From Thereva unica (Eukaryota > Arthropoda > Insecta > Diptera > Therevidae), in contig OX465282.1 in assembly GCA_949987705.1 (NCBI GenBank), positions 92,306,070-92,370,069 of the forward strand: a stretch of 64,000 nt of DNA, read 5' to 3'. Every line of letters begins with the position of its first letter. The stretch's first letter is position 1. A model generated the notes under the pieces. It made no database searches and had not been told where the DNA came from. It was given only the letters and a program-made list of their open reading frames with translations. Positions 54,871 through 64,000 of the stretch are shown here, one piece after another. The position numbers and the translations under genes were made by a program.

Positions 54871-54884
54871 TAGGTTAGGTTAGG
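54870..54884 (-). repeat. TTAGG x3 tail of LOA-2
   Basis: Three TTAGG units at the junction between LOA-2 and the CR1-like fragment. On the element strand this is CCTAA x3, a simple-repeat tail. It is too short for a telomere array. Confidence 0.6.
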
Positions 54885-54967
54885 TTGAAATGGCTGCCCC
54901 CACCAGGGAGCCCACTTAGGCACGCCATTGGGCCCATTGTGATGCCATTCTGGTATTTGGACATAGT

Positions 54968-57900
54968 TCAGGCCATTTCAAGCCATTTCGAGCTTTTAAT
55001 AAAGCGACAGAGTCTAGAGACACCAATATTTTGCAGCTCGCTCAATCCATCAAGGAAGGGTGAGCCAAGTAGAGTCCCTCTTTTCCTTGCTAGGGCGGGA
55101 CATGTACAGAGAAGATGGGAGACAGTTTCTTCCTCTTCTTCATTACCACAACTTCTACATAAGTCGTTGTGGGGGAGTCCTAATCTTTCGGCGTGTGGGC
55201 CGAAGGGACCCTTACCACGTGGCTTATCTCCTTTTTGTTCAACTGAACCAGAGATTTTGAACGCTTTGCGTCCAAAGTTGGCCACATTGCATGAAGAGTG
55301 CGACAAACCGTTGCTGTGGTCCATCTCAGCCCGGCTCGAGCTAAGCTGATTTTTCTCACAGCTAGTTTATAGGTGGCTAAGGGCATTCCCATTCGGGTTA
55401 AGTGGGGTGTCCTTTCCACTTTGGTTCCCTGTCTAGCAAGCTCATCTGCCCTACAGTTTCCCCTAATCCCACTGTGTCCAGGAACCCAACACAGTGTTAT
55501 ATCAAACTGAGTGGCAGTGTCACACAGAGACTTGCGGCAGTTCAGAAGAGTCGTGGATGTTGTGACGACAGAATTAAGAGCCTTGAGGGCCGCCTGGCTA
55601 TCCGATAGAATACATATATTCTTATGAGATATATTATTTATCTTCAACCATTCGAGAGCCTCCCAGATCGCAGTGACTTCCGCTTGGAAGACGCTGCAGT
55701 GGTCGGGTAGACGAAGAGAGGTATTTATATTTAATGCCTCGGAAAAGATACCAGAGCCTACATTATTCCCAATTTTTGAGCCATCTGTGAAGATACATAA
55801 TGACCCAGTTGGGATAACACCATCTGTCCAGTCATCTCTGGCCGGAATGATGGTATTGAAACCTTTCTCCAAGGTCCATGTAGGTGTAGTATAATCTAGG
55901 TTGTTCGCAGTGGTGGCGAATTTCCTAAGGATGGGTGAATGGCCATATGAGTATGGAGTCCATCCAAGAGAAGCCTTTGTCCTGGCAGCCGTCCAGGCTG
56001 CCATTTGCTCGGCGTGTATATCCAAAGGGGTAAGATGCAATAAGACATCCAGCGCAGCTGTAGGGGTGCTTCTCATTGCACCACAGATACACAGCTCAGC
56101 TGTTCTTTGGACCCTTTCCAGTATCTTACGATACGTAATCTTCTGTAATGCAGTCCACCATACCGATATGCCATGCATAAGTATAGGTCTGATTACGGCT
56201 GTATAGAGCCAGTGGACGATGCGGGGTTTAAGGCCCCAGTTGACTCCGATCGTTTTCTGGCATAGGAAGAGAGCTGTTTTGGCCTTATTTGCTCTTTCTA
56301 TATGATTCGGCCTCCACGTTAGTTTCCTATCGAGTATGAGACCTAGAAATTTCGCATCCTCCTTTATATGCAGTGTTTCATTACAAAGTCTTAAAGAAGG
56401 AAAATTGGGAAGTCTATGCTTCTTTGTAAAGAGCAATACTTCAGTCTTGGTTGGGTTGACGCCTAGACCCTTTGTAGTGGCCCAATGAGAAAGAGTATTC
56501 AATGCTTGTTGCATTATATCTCTTATTGTTGAGATGTACTTGCCGGTCACCACCAGCACAATATCATCAGCATAGGCCACCGTGGTGCACCCAGCCTCCT
56601 TTAGAGTTATCAATACTTCATTGACTGTCATATTCCAAAGGAGCGGCGATAAGACCCCACCTTGGGGTGTGCCTCTTTTAACCCGTCTGACTTCTTCCGA
56701 AAGCCCCAGGCTAGACTTTATGACCCTGCACCCTAGCAGCTGATCAATAAAGGACCTGGAGCACCCATCAACATTCAGACGCTGGAGTGCCCTCGTGACC
56801 GCAGAGGGTTCAACATTGTTGAAAGCACCTTCAATATCTAAGAAAGCAGCCAACGTGAATTCCTTGAATTCAAGGGATCTTTCAATGACCGCTACCAAAG
56901 AGTGGAGAGCAGTGTCTACTGATTTACCTTTCGTGTAGGCATGCTGCGAGGGAGAAAGCAGTTTTTTATCAATGCTTTGCTTAACATGGATCTCCACAAG
57001 TCTTTCTAGTATCTTGAGGAGAAAGGATGTGAGACATATAGGTCTCAAGTCTTTTGGATTGTGGTAGGAGATTTTACCCGCTTTCGGAATGAAAGCTACC
57101 TTCGCTACTCTCCGGGATGTTGGAATGTAGCTTAGGCTAAGGGAGCTCCTATAGATGGCTGCGAGCCAATTCAGAATTAGGTCACTGACTTTCTGAATTT
57201 CAATGGGATAAATTCCATCTGGTCCCGGTGTTTTATAAGGCATGAAACCTTCTATGCACCACAGGAGTAAATCCCTGTTTATCAATCTGTCAATGGTGCC
57301 TAAATTATGTGTGCTAGCTGGGCCCTCAAAACCTGTTTCCGCAGCATGCAGCAAGAGATGTTGAGCCAGGAAAGTGAGTATCGAGTAGGAGTTTCAATGA
57401 CTCCTGACTGCTTGTGGTCCATGTACCGTCTGCTTGTTGCAGCATTTCTTGGCACATTGGGCTTTTCGAGAGAACTTTTCTCATTCTTGCGGCATCCGAA
57501 AAACCTTCTATCGTCGCACAAAAGGTTTTCCAGGATTCTCTTTTTGAGTTTCGCAGTTCATATTTGAACTCCCTGAGACGACTTTTGTAGTTGTCCCAGT
57601 CCGAAGCCAAATTAGACCATTTGGCCTTATTGAAGGCCTTTCTGCTTTCAGACCTTAGTTTGAGAAGTCTGCTGTTCCACCAAGGGGGTTTGGTTTTACC
57701 CCCATATTTCCTAATGGGACAGGCTGCTTCTAATGCGTTATTCAGGAGGTTACTGAGATTTGCCACTTGATGTTCGAGATCTTCAGCATTCCAAGGGTGG
57801 GTGGGAACCTAGGGAGGGATCTTTCCACTACTTGTCTGTATATGACCCAGTCTGTGTTCCGGACATTCCTGTAACCAGGGGCCTTCTTCACGTTGAGCAC

Positions 57901-58552
57901 ATATTGATATTAAAAAGGATGACTCTGTGGTCAGAAAAGGAGTGTTCACTGGATACTCTCCAGTTTTCCACACGGTTGAGCAGATCTGGGGAAACAAGAC
58001 TTCTTGTCTTACCCTTGTGATGAACGTGGGTTCATTTCCCCTATTGCATAGCAAGAGATTGTGTTGAAGTAATAAATCAAAAAGCAACTCACCTCTTATA
58101 TTTGTATCAGAGCTGCCCCAAACGGTGTTGTGAGCATTCGCATCACATCCAACGATGAGGCTGGCTCCACGACTAGCCGCTTCTTTTGCGGCAACAAAGA
58201 AACTGGAGCTGTCCAAATTTTCCTCATATGGTAGGTAGACTGATCCAATCCACGTAGGCCTACCGCCTTTCCTGTTGTCCAAGCAGGCCAGTACATTATC
58301 AGCATTGCTAAATTTAGACAACATAAAAGCGTTAAGGTCATTTTTAACAATTAAACAGGTTCTTGGCTTACCTCCCCCATTTCTGGGATACAGCAACCTG
58401 TATTTAGGAGTCCTGATTCCTCATACAAGGCCCCGGACGATCCAAGGCTCTTGTACCAGGACGACATCTATATCGGCCTTAGAAAGGCGTAAGCATAGGC
58501 TGGGGAATGCAGCCTTGCTGTGATGGAGATTAATCTGCGCTACTCTCAACAT
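54968..58552 (-). pseudogene. LOA-2 ORF2: endonuclease, reverse transcriptase, RNase H
   Basis: It starts at ATG 58552 inside the ORF1 end (27-nt overlap, other frame). Endonuclease motifs: QINLHHSKAA, VLVQEPW, VGCDANAHNTVW and SEHSFSDHRVIL. RT: GFMPYKTPGPDGIYPIEIQ, RPICLTSFLLKILERLVE, AAFLDIEGAFNN, GTPQGGVLSPLLWN, catalytic VAYADDIVLV. RNase H: IFTDGSKIGNNVGSGIF, VFQAEVTAIWEAL, LSDSQAALKAL, CWVPGHSGIRGN. The C-terminal CRSC...SHLLCTC lies in another frame. Breaks: in-frame TGA (58423-58421, likely from an Arg codon), a frameshift near 57990, others near 57340 and 55310. The RT-RNase H part (57354-55180) is uninterrupted for 724 codons. Confidence 0.85.
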
Positions 58553-60011
58553 CGTGGTTGGGAGTAGTGGGATCAGTCTCGATCACCGTAATATCAGCCT
58601 CGTCTTCTTCCGGTGTGAGAGTAATATCATCATCTCCCACCGAAAGAAGTTGGGCAAAGTCACCCAGTTCATCCTCCGTCCTTGACGGCGAAGGAACTGA
58701 GAAGTTAGAATCCTCAGAGGATAAGAAGAGAGGGTCGTTTGAACCCAGGGTTGGTAGGTGAGTATCCTCAGGCACCTTAGGATCAGCTACTCCTGTTCCT
58801 GTGTCATCCGCAATACTAGGTACATTGGGTTCAGCTACTTGCGTACCTGTGTCACCCGCAGTGCCAGGCACGTTGGAATCAGAAACATCCGTACCTGTGT
58901 CACCCGCAGTGCCTGAGGGCTCACCATCTGGAGCCACAGGTGGAGCAGTTCCACTCTGGGGCAAAAAATCTTTTTTGTAAAGCCTCAGGGTGATTGAAGA
59001 AAACCCATAGCTTATGACGCCTTCAGATTTCGCCAAAGGTCCCAGCGACTCCTCGCTAATTACTAATGTAACCGCTCGGCCGTCGCCTTTAGGGTCCTCC
59101 AGTTTCGTAATCCTCCACGAAGACGTCTGTAGCTGTGGGTTACTCAACCGAATGATATCCAGAATAGCCTGAGGCTCGGCTGGTTCTGCTGGGATCCAGG
59201 AACGCGCTCTTAGCCGATTCGGGATTTCCTCCCTCCTAACAACCTTGAGTTTGGCGCCTGGCCATGCTTCCCCAATTCTGGATATTGCTATTCTATAGAG
59301 ATCGACAGATCTCTGATCGGCACAAGCGATGAGCTTCACGTGGCCCTGAAACCATCCGCTATCGCGACAGTGAGGAGCAGTGCCAGGATGCTCCTGAAGT
59401 ATTGGGAGGAAAATCGTCGCGAGCCTGACCTCAAGTTTCCTCCATTTATCAGGCAGAATGGTGCCATCTGGATCGTTTTCGTCGATGACGGCGATAACGA
59501 TCTGACCTTCCAGCACTTGGCTGTAGGTTTTAGTAGTAGCAGGAAGTATGGAAGTGTTCCTGCTACGTTTAGCCTCAGGGTGATTAGGTTCCTCTAGGGA
59601 CCTCTGACGCTTTGGGGCTGGGTTGCCAGTTTGCGAAGTTTGCTCGCCGGCGACCCGCGTCGCCCACCTTATCGAAGCTTGCTGCTTCTCGGTGAGTCCA
59701 CCCTCCGCAACTCCCTTGTATCGGGCAAGGATTCTCTGGGCGTTGCGTAGCTCATGGTAGTACGCCCTTGATGGAGCACCTTTAGAGCCAGGCATTTTAG
59801 TTTTTTTAGCCTCCTTAGAGGCACCAGGAGACTGCACGAGTGCAGTTGAAGGGCCTGCTTCTGTTGAAGCAGTTGGCTTGGAGGGAATGGGGAGCTCCGG
59901 ATTAGAGTCTAAAGCTCCTTTTTCCCTTTTACTCACCTTACTGCCCTTTGGGAGCCCCCGAACTGGAGGCGATTGGTTTTTTTGGGTTCTTATTTTCCAT
60001 AAAAGTCCCAC
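58530..60011 (-). CDS. LOA-2 ORF1 (Gag-like), with acidic repeat region
   Basis: An uninterrupted 493-residue frame starting MGLLWKIRTQKN; a start further downstream is possible. The N-terminal third is Pro/Ser/Lys-rich (nuclear-type basic clusters KQQASIRWATR and NPAPKRQRSLEE). The core has GWFQGHVKLIACADQRSVDL, as in LOA/jockey ORF1 proteins; it binds element RNA. From about residue 370 an acidic region carries three units with a GDTGT or DDTGT core (GTAGDTGTDVSD, GTAGDTGTQVAE, SIADDTGTGVAD). The tail is acidic (DEADITVIETDPTT). No CCHC knuckle seen. It overlaps the ORF2 start. Confidence 0.8.
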   Translation of the reverse strand: MGLLWKIRTQKNQSPPVRGLPKGSKVSKREKGALDSNPELPIPSKPTASTEAGPSTALVQSPGASKEAKKTKMPGSKGAPSRAYYHELRNAQRILARYKGVAEGGLTEKQQASIRWATRVAGEQTSQTGNPAPKRQRSLEEPNHPEAKRSRNTSILPATTKTYSQVLEGQIVIAVIDENDPDGTILPDKWRKLEVRLATIFLPILQEHPGTAPHCRDSGWFQGHVKLIACADQRSVDLYRIAISRIGEAWPGAKLKVVRREEIPNRLRARSWIPAEPAEPQAILDIIRLSNPQLQTSSWRITKLEDPKGDGRAVTLVISEESLGPLAKSEGVISYGFSSITLRLYKKDFLPQSGTAPPVAPDGEPSGTAGDTGTDVSDSNVPGTAGDTGTQVAEPNVPSIADDTGTGVADPKVPEDTHLPTLGSNDPLFLSSEDSNFSVPSPSRTEDELGDFAQLLSVGDDDITLTPEEDEADITVIETDPTTPNHDVESSAD

Positions 60012-60293
60012 GAGTAGTGCGGAAAAAGGGGTCCATCCTGCCAGAGCCGCTTACCAGGATAAGGCACTTGTACTCTCCGACCTTGCCCGGGCATCGGAGG
60101 GAACCGTTCGCGACCAGCACTCTTTAACCACTGGCTGGCCATGCAGCCATCGGCACGGTAAACACCTTAGCTTAGAATTGGGGAAATAGGAAGGGGGAAG
60201 GAAAATGAGAGAGAGAAAAGGTGAGGGTAAGTGGATGTACCTAGCTTAGTCTGGCCTCTTCGCAATTAGCCTGTTCGGCATGGGTGTCCCTAC

Positions 60294-60324
60294 CGGTGGC
60301 TAGCTGGTTACCAGCTAGCCACCG
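60294..60324. repeat. Perfect 14-bp hairpin, 3-nt loop
   Basis: CGGTGGCTAGCTGG, loop TTA, then CCAGCTAGCCACCG. It lies upstream of LOA-2 ORF1 and may belong to its 5' UTR, or be unrelated. GC-rich stem in AT-rich context. Confidence 0.55.
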
Positions 60325-60329
60325 CCGAC

Positions 60330-60980
60330 ATAGCCTAACGCTCAGTGGCGGTTCCTCTTTGGAAGCAAAGGAAGCACTGCTTCCCTCGACCAAATAGGCA
60401 ACTTCCAAAAAAACAAAATTCAAATATATCAAGATTAATCACAAGAAAAATCTTAATATATTTCCTGCTCTGGAAACACTAAAGCCACGGTCATGATATG
60501 AGCGGCAGAGTGACATGACAATACTAAAGTGCCGCTCTCTGCTAATTCGATATTTTAAATTTTTCTCGTGCCGCTCTTTACGTGGCCGAAGCCGGGAAGC
60601 TGTAATATCTCCAGCTTATTTGGCCCAGAAAATCAATGTGAAACCTCCAACACATTCACTTTAATTGAACTAACACTTACGCAAAGGTTTGCGTTGATAC
60701 AGTACCCTCAGAAGCTGAGCTAAACACAGCTTTTTCGGAACCCAACAGCGGGATAAAACAAGAGAAATTTTCTGTATACACTATATTCTCTTCGTTTTCT
60801 GCTAATCTGTTCTGGCTTCGAGCAATATTACATTTTCTCTTAAAATTTTGATTCGAGATTTTGTTTTTGACTCTTCTTAAAATATGAATTTTCGTTTGTA
60901 TATTGAGTCAAGAAAAAAGAGATCTAGGATAGGTGAAGTTTCTCTTTATATATTGTTGATTCTAATTGGAAAACAGAGGG
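60330..60980. other. Gene-free stretch
   Basis: A CAGTGGCGGTTCCTCTTTGG phrase near 60343 resembles hAT MITE termini, but I found no matching second end. Around 60490-60600 two GAGCGGCA-type segments in inverted arrangement (GCCACGGTCATG..GAGCGGCAGAG and GTGCCGCTCTTTACGTGGCC) hint at another small MITE. Confidence 0.35.
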
Positions 60981-62025
60981 TGTTCCGTCCGTCACAAGGA
61001 CAGCCACGAGCCAAAAATATTCCCGTAAAAAAATCGAAAATACACAAAGTCTAAAAATGGCAAAATCCCGTCGGCAAATTCACGAATCGGAAAACCAACA
61101 GAGGCAACAATACAATAAGAAACACGTTCCACAAAGAACACGTATCTCTCAACACTAAGAAATGGACTCCTCCTCCCAAAAACGCCTTCCGTCATCAGAC
61201 AAGTTGCCATCACTGGGATAAATAGGAATCGGTTATCAAAGGAAAGGACAACAACTACCATGTGCCAACAAACCTATGTGTTAGAAAGAGACGACCAGCT
61301 GTTCAAGCGACTACATGAACCGAAAATATTCGCCAAACCAAGGTTCCCCACCAATTCTCATTGTCAAAATTGCAAATAAATACCGACAGACGGCCAATAT
61401 CAAGCCAGATCACTTCAGATCTTCAAGTGCGCTTTGAGCTTGGAGATAATCAGCAAAATCGAGCTTTGAGATTTATGCTAAGAGTGATTTCAATCATCAT
61501 TAAAGGGATTGAGCTTGAAATCCTTTTATCGAATCCAGAATTTCAATCGTCATTAAAGGGATTGAGCTTGAAATCCCTTTATCGCATCCAGAACCCACAC
61601 TGACGAGAGTGAGTCAGTGCATCAGAGGAAAAACCGAGTTGAAGGTTTTTCATTCTCAGCCAAGACGAGATCCGCTGACGAGCTTTGAGTCAGCATCTCC
61701 ACCACAGCGGTTGTGGTCCAACATAAACAAATCTATTGGCAGCCATCAATCTACGAGACGCCGTGTGCATACACCACTCGCCGCAGCAGTTCGACATACA
61801 AAACTGAGCGACGCAGCAAACCACCAGAGAAAGCGCGGAATCCAAAGGAGACGTGGAGTAATTCTTTACAATATAAATTAATAATCTTGAAGTATAATTA
61901 GAAATTAAGCTATTCGTGTTAAGAAAATAAAGAATCATCTATTAGTGAAAGGTTTATTTTTATTGAGTCGCATCCTTCCGGCACCTCCTCTTTATATTCG
62001 GAATTTATACTGGTAATTGTGAACA
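60981..62025 (+). repeat. Candidate BEL-2 5' LTR
   Basis: It starts TGTTCCGTCC and ends ATTGTGAACA, giving TGTTC/GAACA terminal symmetry. It ends one base before the primer site. AATAAA at about 61926 could be the polyadenylation signal. A 53-bp tandem duplication lies inside. Without a second copy the left border is inferred. Confidence 0.55.
61488..61593. repeat. 53-bp tandem duplication in the BEL-2 LTR
   Basis: Units 61488-61540 and 61541-61593 both begin TTTCAATC.TCATTAAAGGG and differ at a few positions. Tandem units in an LTR's U3 can act as transcription enhancers; that role is inferred. Confidence 0.8.
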
Positions 62026-62026
62026 T

Positions 62027-62043
62027 TGGTCCTTCGAGCCGGA
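62027..62043 (+). promoter_or_regulatory. BEL-2 primer binding site, tRNA-Tyr type
   Basis: TGGTCCTTCGAGCCGGA, complementary to the 17-nt 3' end of tRNA-Tyr, one base from the LTR end. Identical to the BEL-1 primer site on the opposite strand (14229-14245). Confidence 0.85.
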
Positions 62044-62083
62044 TAGTGATTCAATAAGATAACTCAAGCCGCAAATCAGAAAC

Positions 62084-63220
62084 ATGGAAGAATTACTCGA
62101 TCATCAAAAACGACTTCGAGAACGCATCGAGAAGGCATATCGCAACTTTTCCAAGGATGGACCAAGTAGAAAAACGGAAACATACTTCCAAAAGAAACTC
62201 GACGGTCTCGATGACGACTGGAAAACGTTCCGCAATAACGAAAAGGAAATAATGAGCAAGACGCTAAGTGAAGCCGAACACAAGCATCCATACTTCAAGG
62301 ACGATTGGTACGCAGAAGTGAAAGAAACTTACATAAACACCTATTCCGCGATCAACGAAGAATACCTCAAGATCCGTCCAGCCGCAGACCCAAGAGCCGA
62401 GCAGTCATCAACAGATCTAAATAATAGTCAAATTGTTCATCAAAACAACGAGATAAAACTACCAAGGATCTCGATTCCAACCATTCTCTGGAGATTATGC
62501 ATCATGGCCATCGTTTTTCGATCTATTCTCCAGCCTTGTCCACAACAAAGCATCGCTATCGGGAGCACAAAAGCTCCAATATCTCAAAGCTCATCTATCC
62601 GGAGAGGCTAGTAGATTACTCCGCAACCCTCTCATCATCGACGCCAACTATGAGCCAGCATGGAAGCTGCTCGTAGATACATATGACAACAAACGAGCAT
62701 TGTTGAAAACGCAACTCGACATTCTGCTCGATCAACCCAAGTTAACTCGGGAATCTGCTCAAGGCATCAAGGAGCTGAAAACGAGGACCCATGAATGCAT
62801 CACCGCCATTGAGAATCTGGAGATCTCCACCCAAAATTGGGATCCCATTCTCATCCACTTACTGGTCCAAAAATTACCCGCTGGAACACACGAATTATGG
62901 GAACAATCGCAAAGCAACAAGTCACGGCAATCAATTCCAACTTGGAAGGAATTACGAGAATTCTTGGAAACCAGATTCAGAACATTAGAAGCCGTTACTA
63001 CATCAACAGGTAGCAAGAGAGATCATCACGAAACCAAATCCAAGGAACGTCCCAAGCAACACACTCAAATCTTCCATATATCAAATCAGAGTACATGCAG
63101 CTTATGCAAGGGCGCACACGTCATGAGAAGGTGTCCCAAATACACACAATTAAGCATAGACGAAAGATACAAAGTGGTTAAACTCAAACTCAAAACTCAA
63201 AAATGTTTATTCCAATTATA
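62084..63220 (+). pseudogene. BEL-2 Gag (frameshifted and truncated)
   Basis: ATG 62084 follows the leader by 40 nt (MEELLDHQKRLRERIEKAYR, coiled coil). The frame carries KLPRISIPT, where BEL Gags have IPxFxGDY, and a +1 shift at about 62482 moves the reading to FSGDYASWPSFFDLF, QYLKAHLSGEASRLL and NYEPAWKLLVDTYD. The next frame then has LTRESAQGIKELK, IHLLVQKLPAGTHELW and a CSLCKGAHVMRRCPKY knuckle, ending after TQKCLFQL. The end breaks at the second knuckle. Non-functional. Confidence 0.8.
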
Positions 63221-64000
63221 ACATGTATATAATAGAGTTAAACTTAATATTTTTCACTAGACCATAAGTCAACTGTGGAACAATGGCTTTTTTTAGTATA
63301 CTTAAATTATAAGTGATTACCTATGTAGATTGCACAGTGTACAAACGAGGATTGGTAGGCACAACCAATTGAATATTTTGGTGGTGATTATCTAAGTTCG
63401 GAGGTATCACAGATGCTAGACGCTTTCTCGGGTACAAGTGGGGCCCACGCACACCGGACACTACCCTACCCAAGCAGGTGCAAATAAATTGTGGCCTGAG
63501 TCGACAATGCAAAACAATCACACAGACAGGCTTGTGCGCGATAGCAGTGTGGGAGTCTGGCTTTGCCACTCTTGCAATAATAAAAATGAAAAAAAAAATA
63601 TAATGGTCTTCAGACAAACTTAATAAATTATTCTCTAATTTCTTATTTCTATTAATATAGCCCCATAGGGGATTAAGAGAGTAAGTCTAATTACGTATAT
63701 CAAAAACAAAACAATACTAGAATATTTCAATATAAATTATTAGATGCAATTTCTTAATATAGAAGGCTGTAATATAATATCTTAGGTAGATTAAAAATAA
63801 AAAATAAACAACTATACATTTTTTCTTAATATCTAATGATAGCTTACTGTCAAAGTTTTAAATAGTTTTTTTTTTATGATATTTATATGTATATAGTATA
63901 TCGGGGTAGAATCAGTTATTGCACACCAATAATCATCCCCTGTGGTGCCTGGAGTCTAATTTATGATAGAAAGGGGCAATATTGTACCTATCCGTATTGG
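63221..64000. other. Gene-free AT-rich end of window
   Basis: Nothing recognised on either strand; two short frames around 63321-63623 lack family motifs. Confidence 0.45.

Larger units (their letters stand above)
54870..60180 (-). mobile_element. LOA-2: LOA-like non-LTR retrotransposon, near full length
   Basis: ORF1 at 60011-58530, then ORF2 (58552 to about 54968) with endonuclease, RT, RNase H and CCHC motif. The 3' tail on the minus strand is CCTAACCTAACCTAA (plus strand TTAGG x3 at 54870-54884). The 5' UTR precedes 60011; its outer limit is not defined (60130-60330). Related in layout to LOA-1 but clearly a different family. Confidence 0.8.
60981..63220 (+). mobile_element. BEL-2: BEL/Pao retrotransposon, 5' part only
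   Basis: A candidate LTR (60981-62025), primer site and gag are present on the plus strand. Sequence similarity to BEL stops near 63220 in the zinc-knuckle region, and no protease, Pol or second LTR follows in the window. The gag architecture parallels that of BEL-1 but the proteins differ clearly. Confidence 0.75.

Noticed and set aside
54870..54884. TTAGG x3 as an insect telomere repeat
   Set aside because: Only three units, located exactly at the 3' tail of a non-LTR element; a simple-repeat tail explains it.
60343..60600. hAT MITE beginning CAGTGGCGG
   Set aside because: No matching inverted end and no duplication found; too weak to list as an element.

Overview
This window reads as a transposon-dominated stretch of an insect nuclear genome, most likely a fly (Diptera, Brachycera). 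The reasons are the AT-rich sequence, short spliceosomal introns (58-72 bp), a MADF-type protein inside a Harbinger transposon, and a mix of BEL/Pao, gypsy, LOA, RTE, CR1/jockey, mariner, P-like, hAT, Helitron and Foldback-type elements. No host protein-coding gene, rRNA or tRNA gene was recognised. Almost every readable protein belongs to a mobile element, and most are broken. The order of insertion can be read from target-site duplications (TSDs).

1-4975: an RTE-type retrotransposon on the minus strand (endonuclease at 2641-2920, reverse transcriptase at 1852-1). A plus-strand fragment of a second RT family breaks it, as does a 524-bp hAT-like MITE with an 8-bp TSD. 2921-4975 has no gene. 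4976-18480: a three-level nest. A LOA-like non-LTR element (LOA-1, minus) was split by a BEL/Pao retrotransposon (6131-14640, minus, TSD GATGC, tRNA-Tyr primer site). That element was then split by a 5'-truncated CR1/jockey-like element (10086-11704, plus). 18690-19620 holds a second copy of the plus-strand RT family.

19715-26197: two diverged Harbinger-type elements (H1, H2) with related long ends. H1 carries a nested palindromic TA-flanked MITE. H2 sits inside the left terminus of a further small element. 26680-27440: pseudogene of a PIN-like nuclease-type family. 27980-33620: a Helitron-type helicase pseudogene in three pieces, split by a Foldback-like element (28460-31326, 596-bp arms, 9-bp TSD) and by a GC-rich MITE (31544-33323), which itself holds a THAP-domain P-like element (31892-33312).

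36690-41945: a fragment of a non-LTR endonuclease split by a gypsy-type LTR element (36879-41941, minus) whose integrase core is deleted. 45471-53621: two 2,619-bp Harbinger elements, apparently identical, in opposite orientation with different 3-bp TSDs (TTA, TAA). Each encodes a spliced MADF-type protein and a spliced DDE transposase. A mariner relic lies in the spacer. 53775-60180: CR1-like 3' end and a nearly full-length LOA-like element (LOA-2), both minus. 60981-63220: 5' part of a second BEL element (LTR, tRNA-Tyr primer site, broken gag). The last 780 bp hold nothing recognisable.

The window shows no host pathway working together. Its functional content is transposition machinery in successive stages of decay. 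The Harbinger pair is the youngest and the most plausibly functional part.
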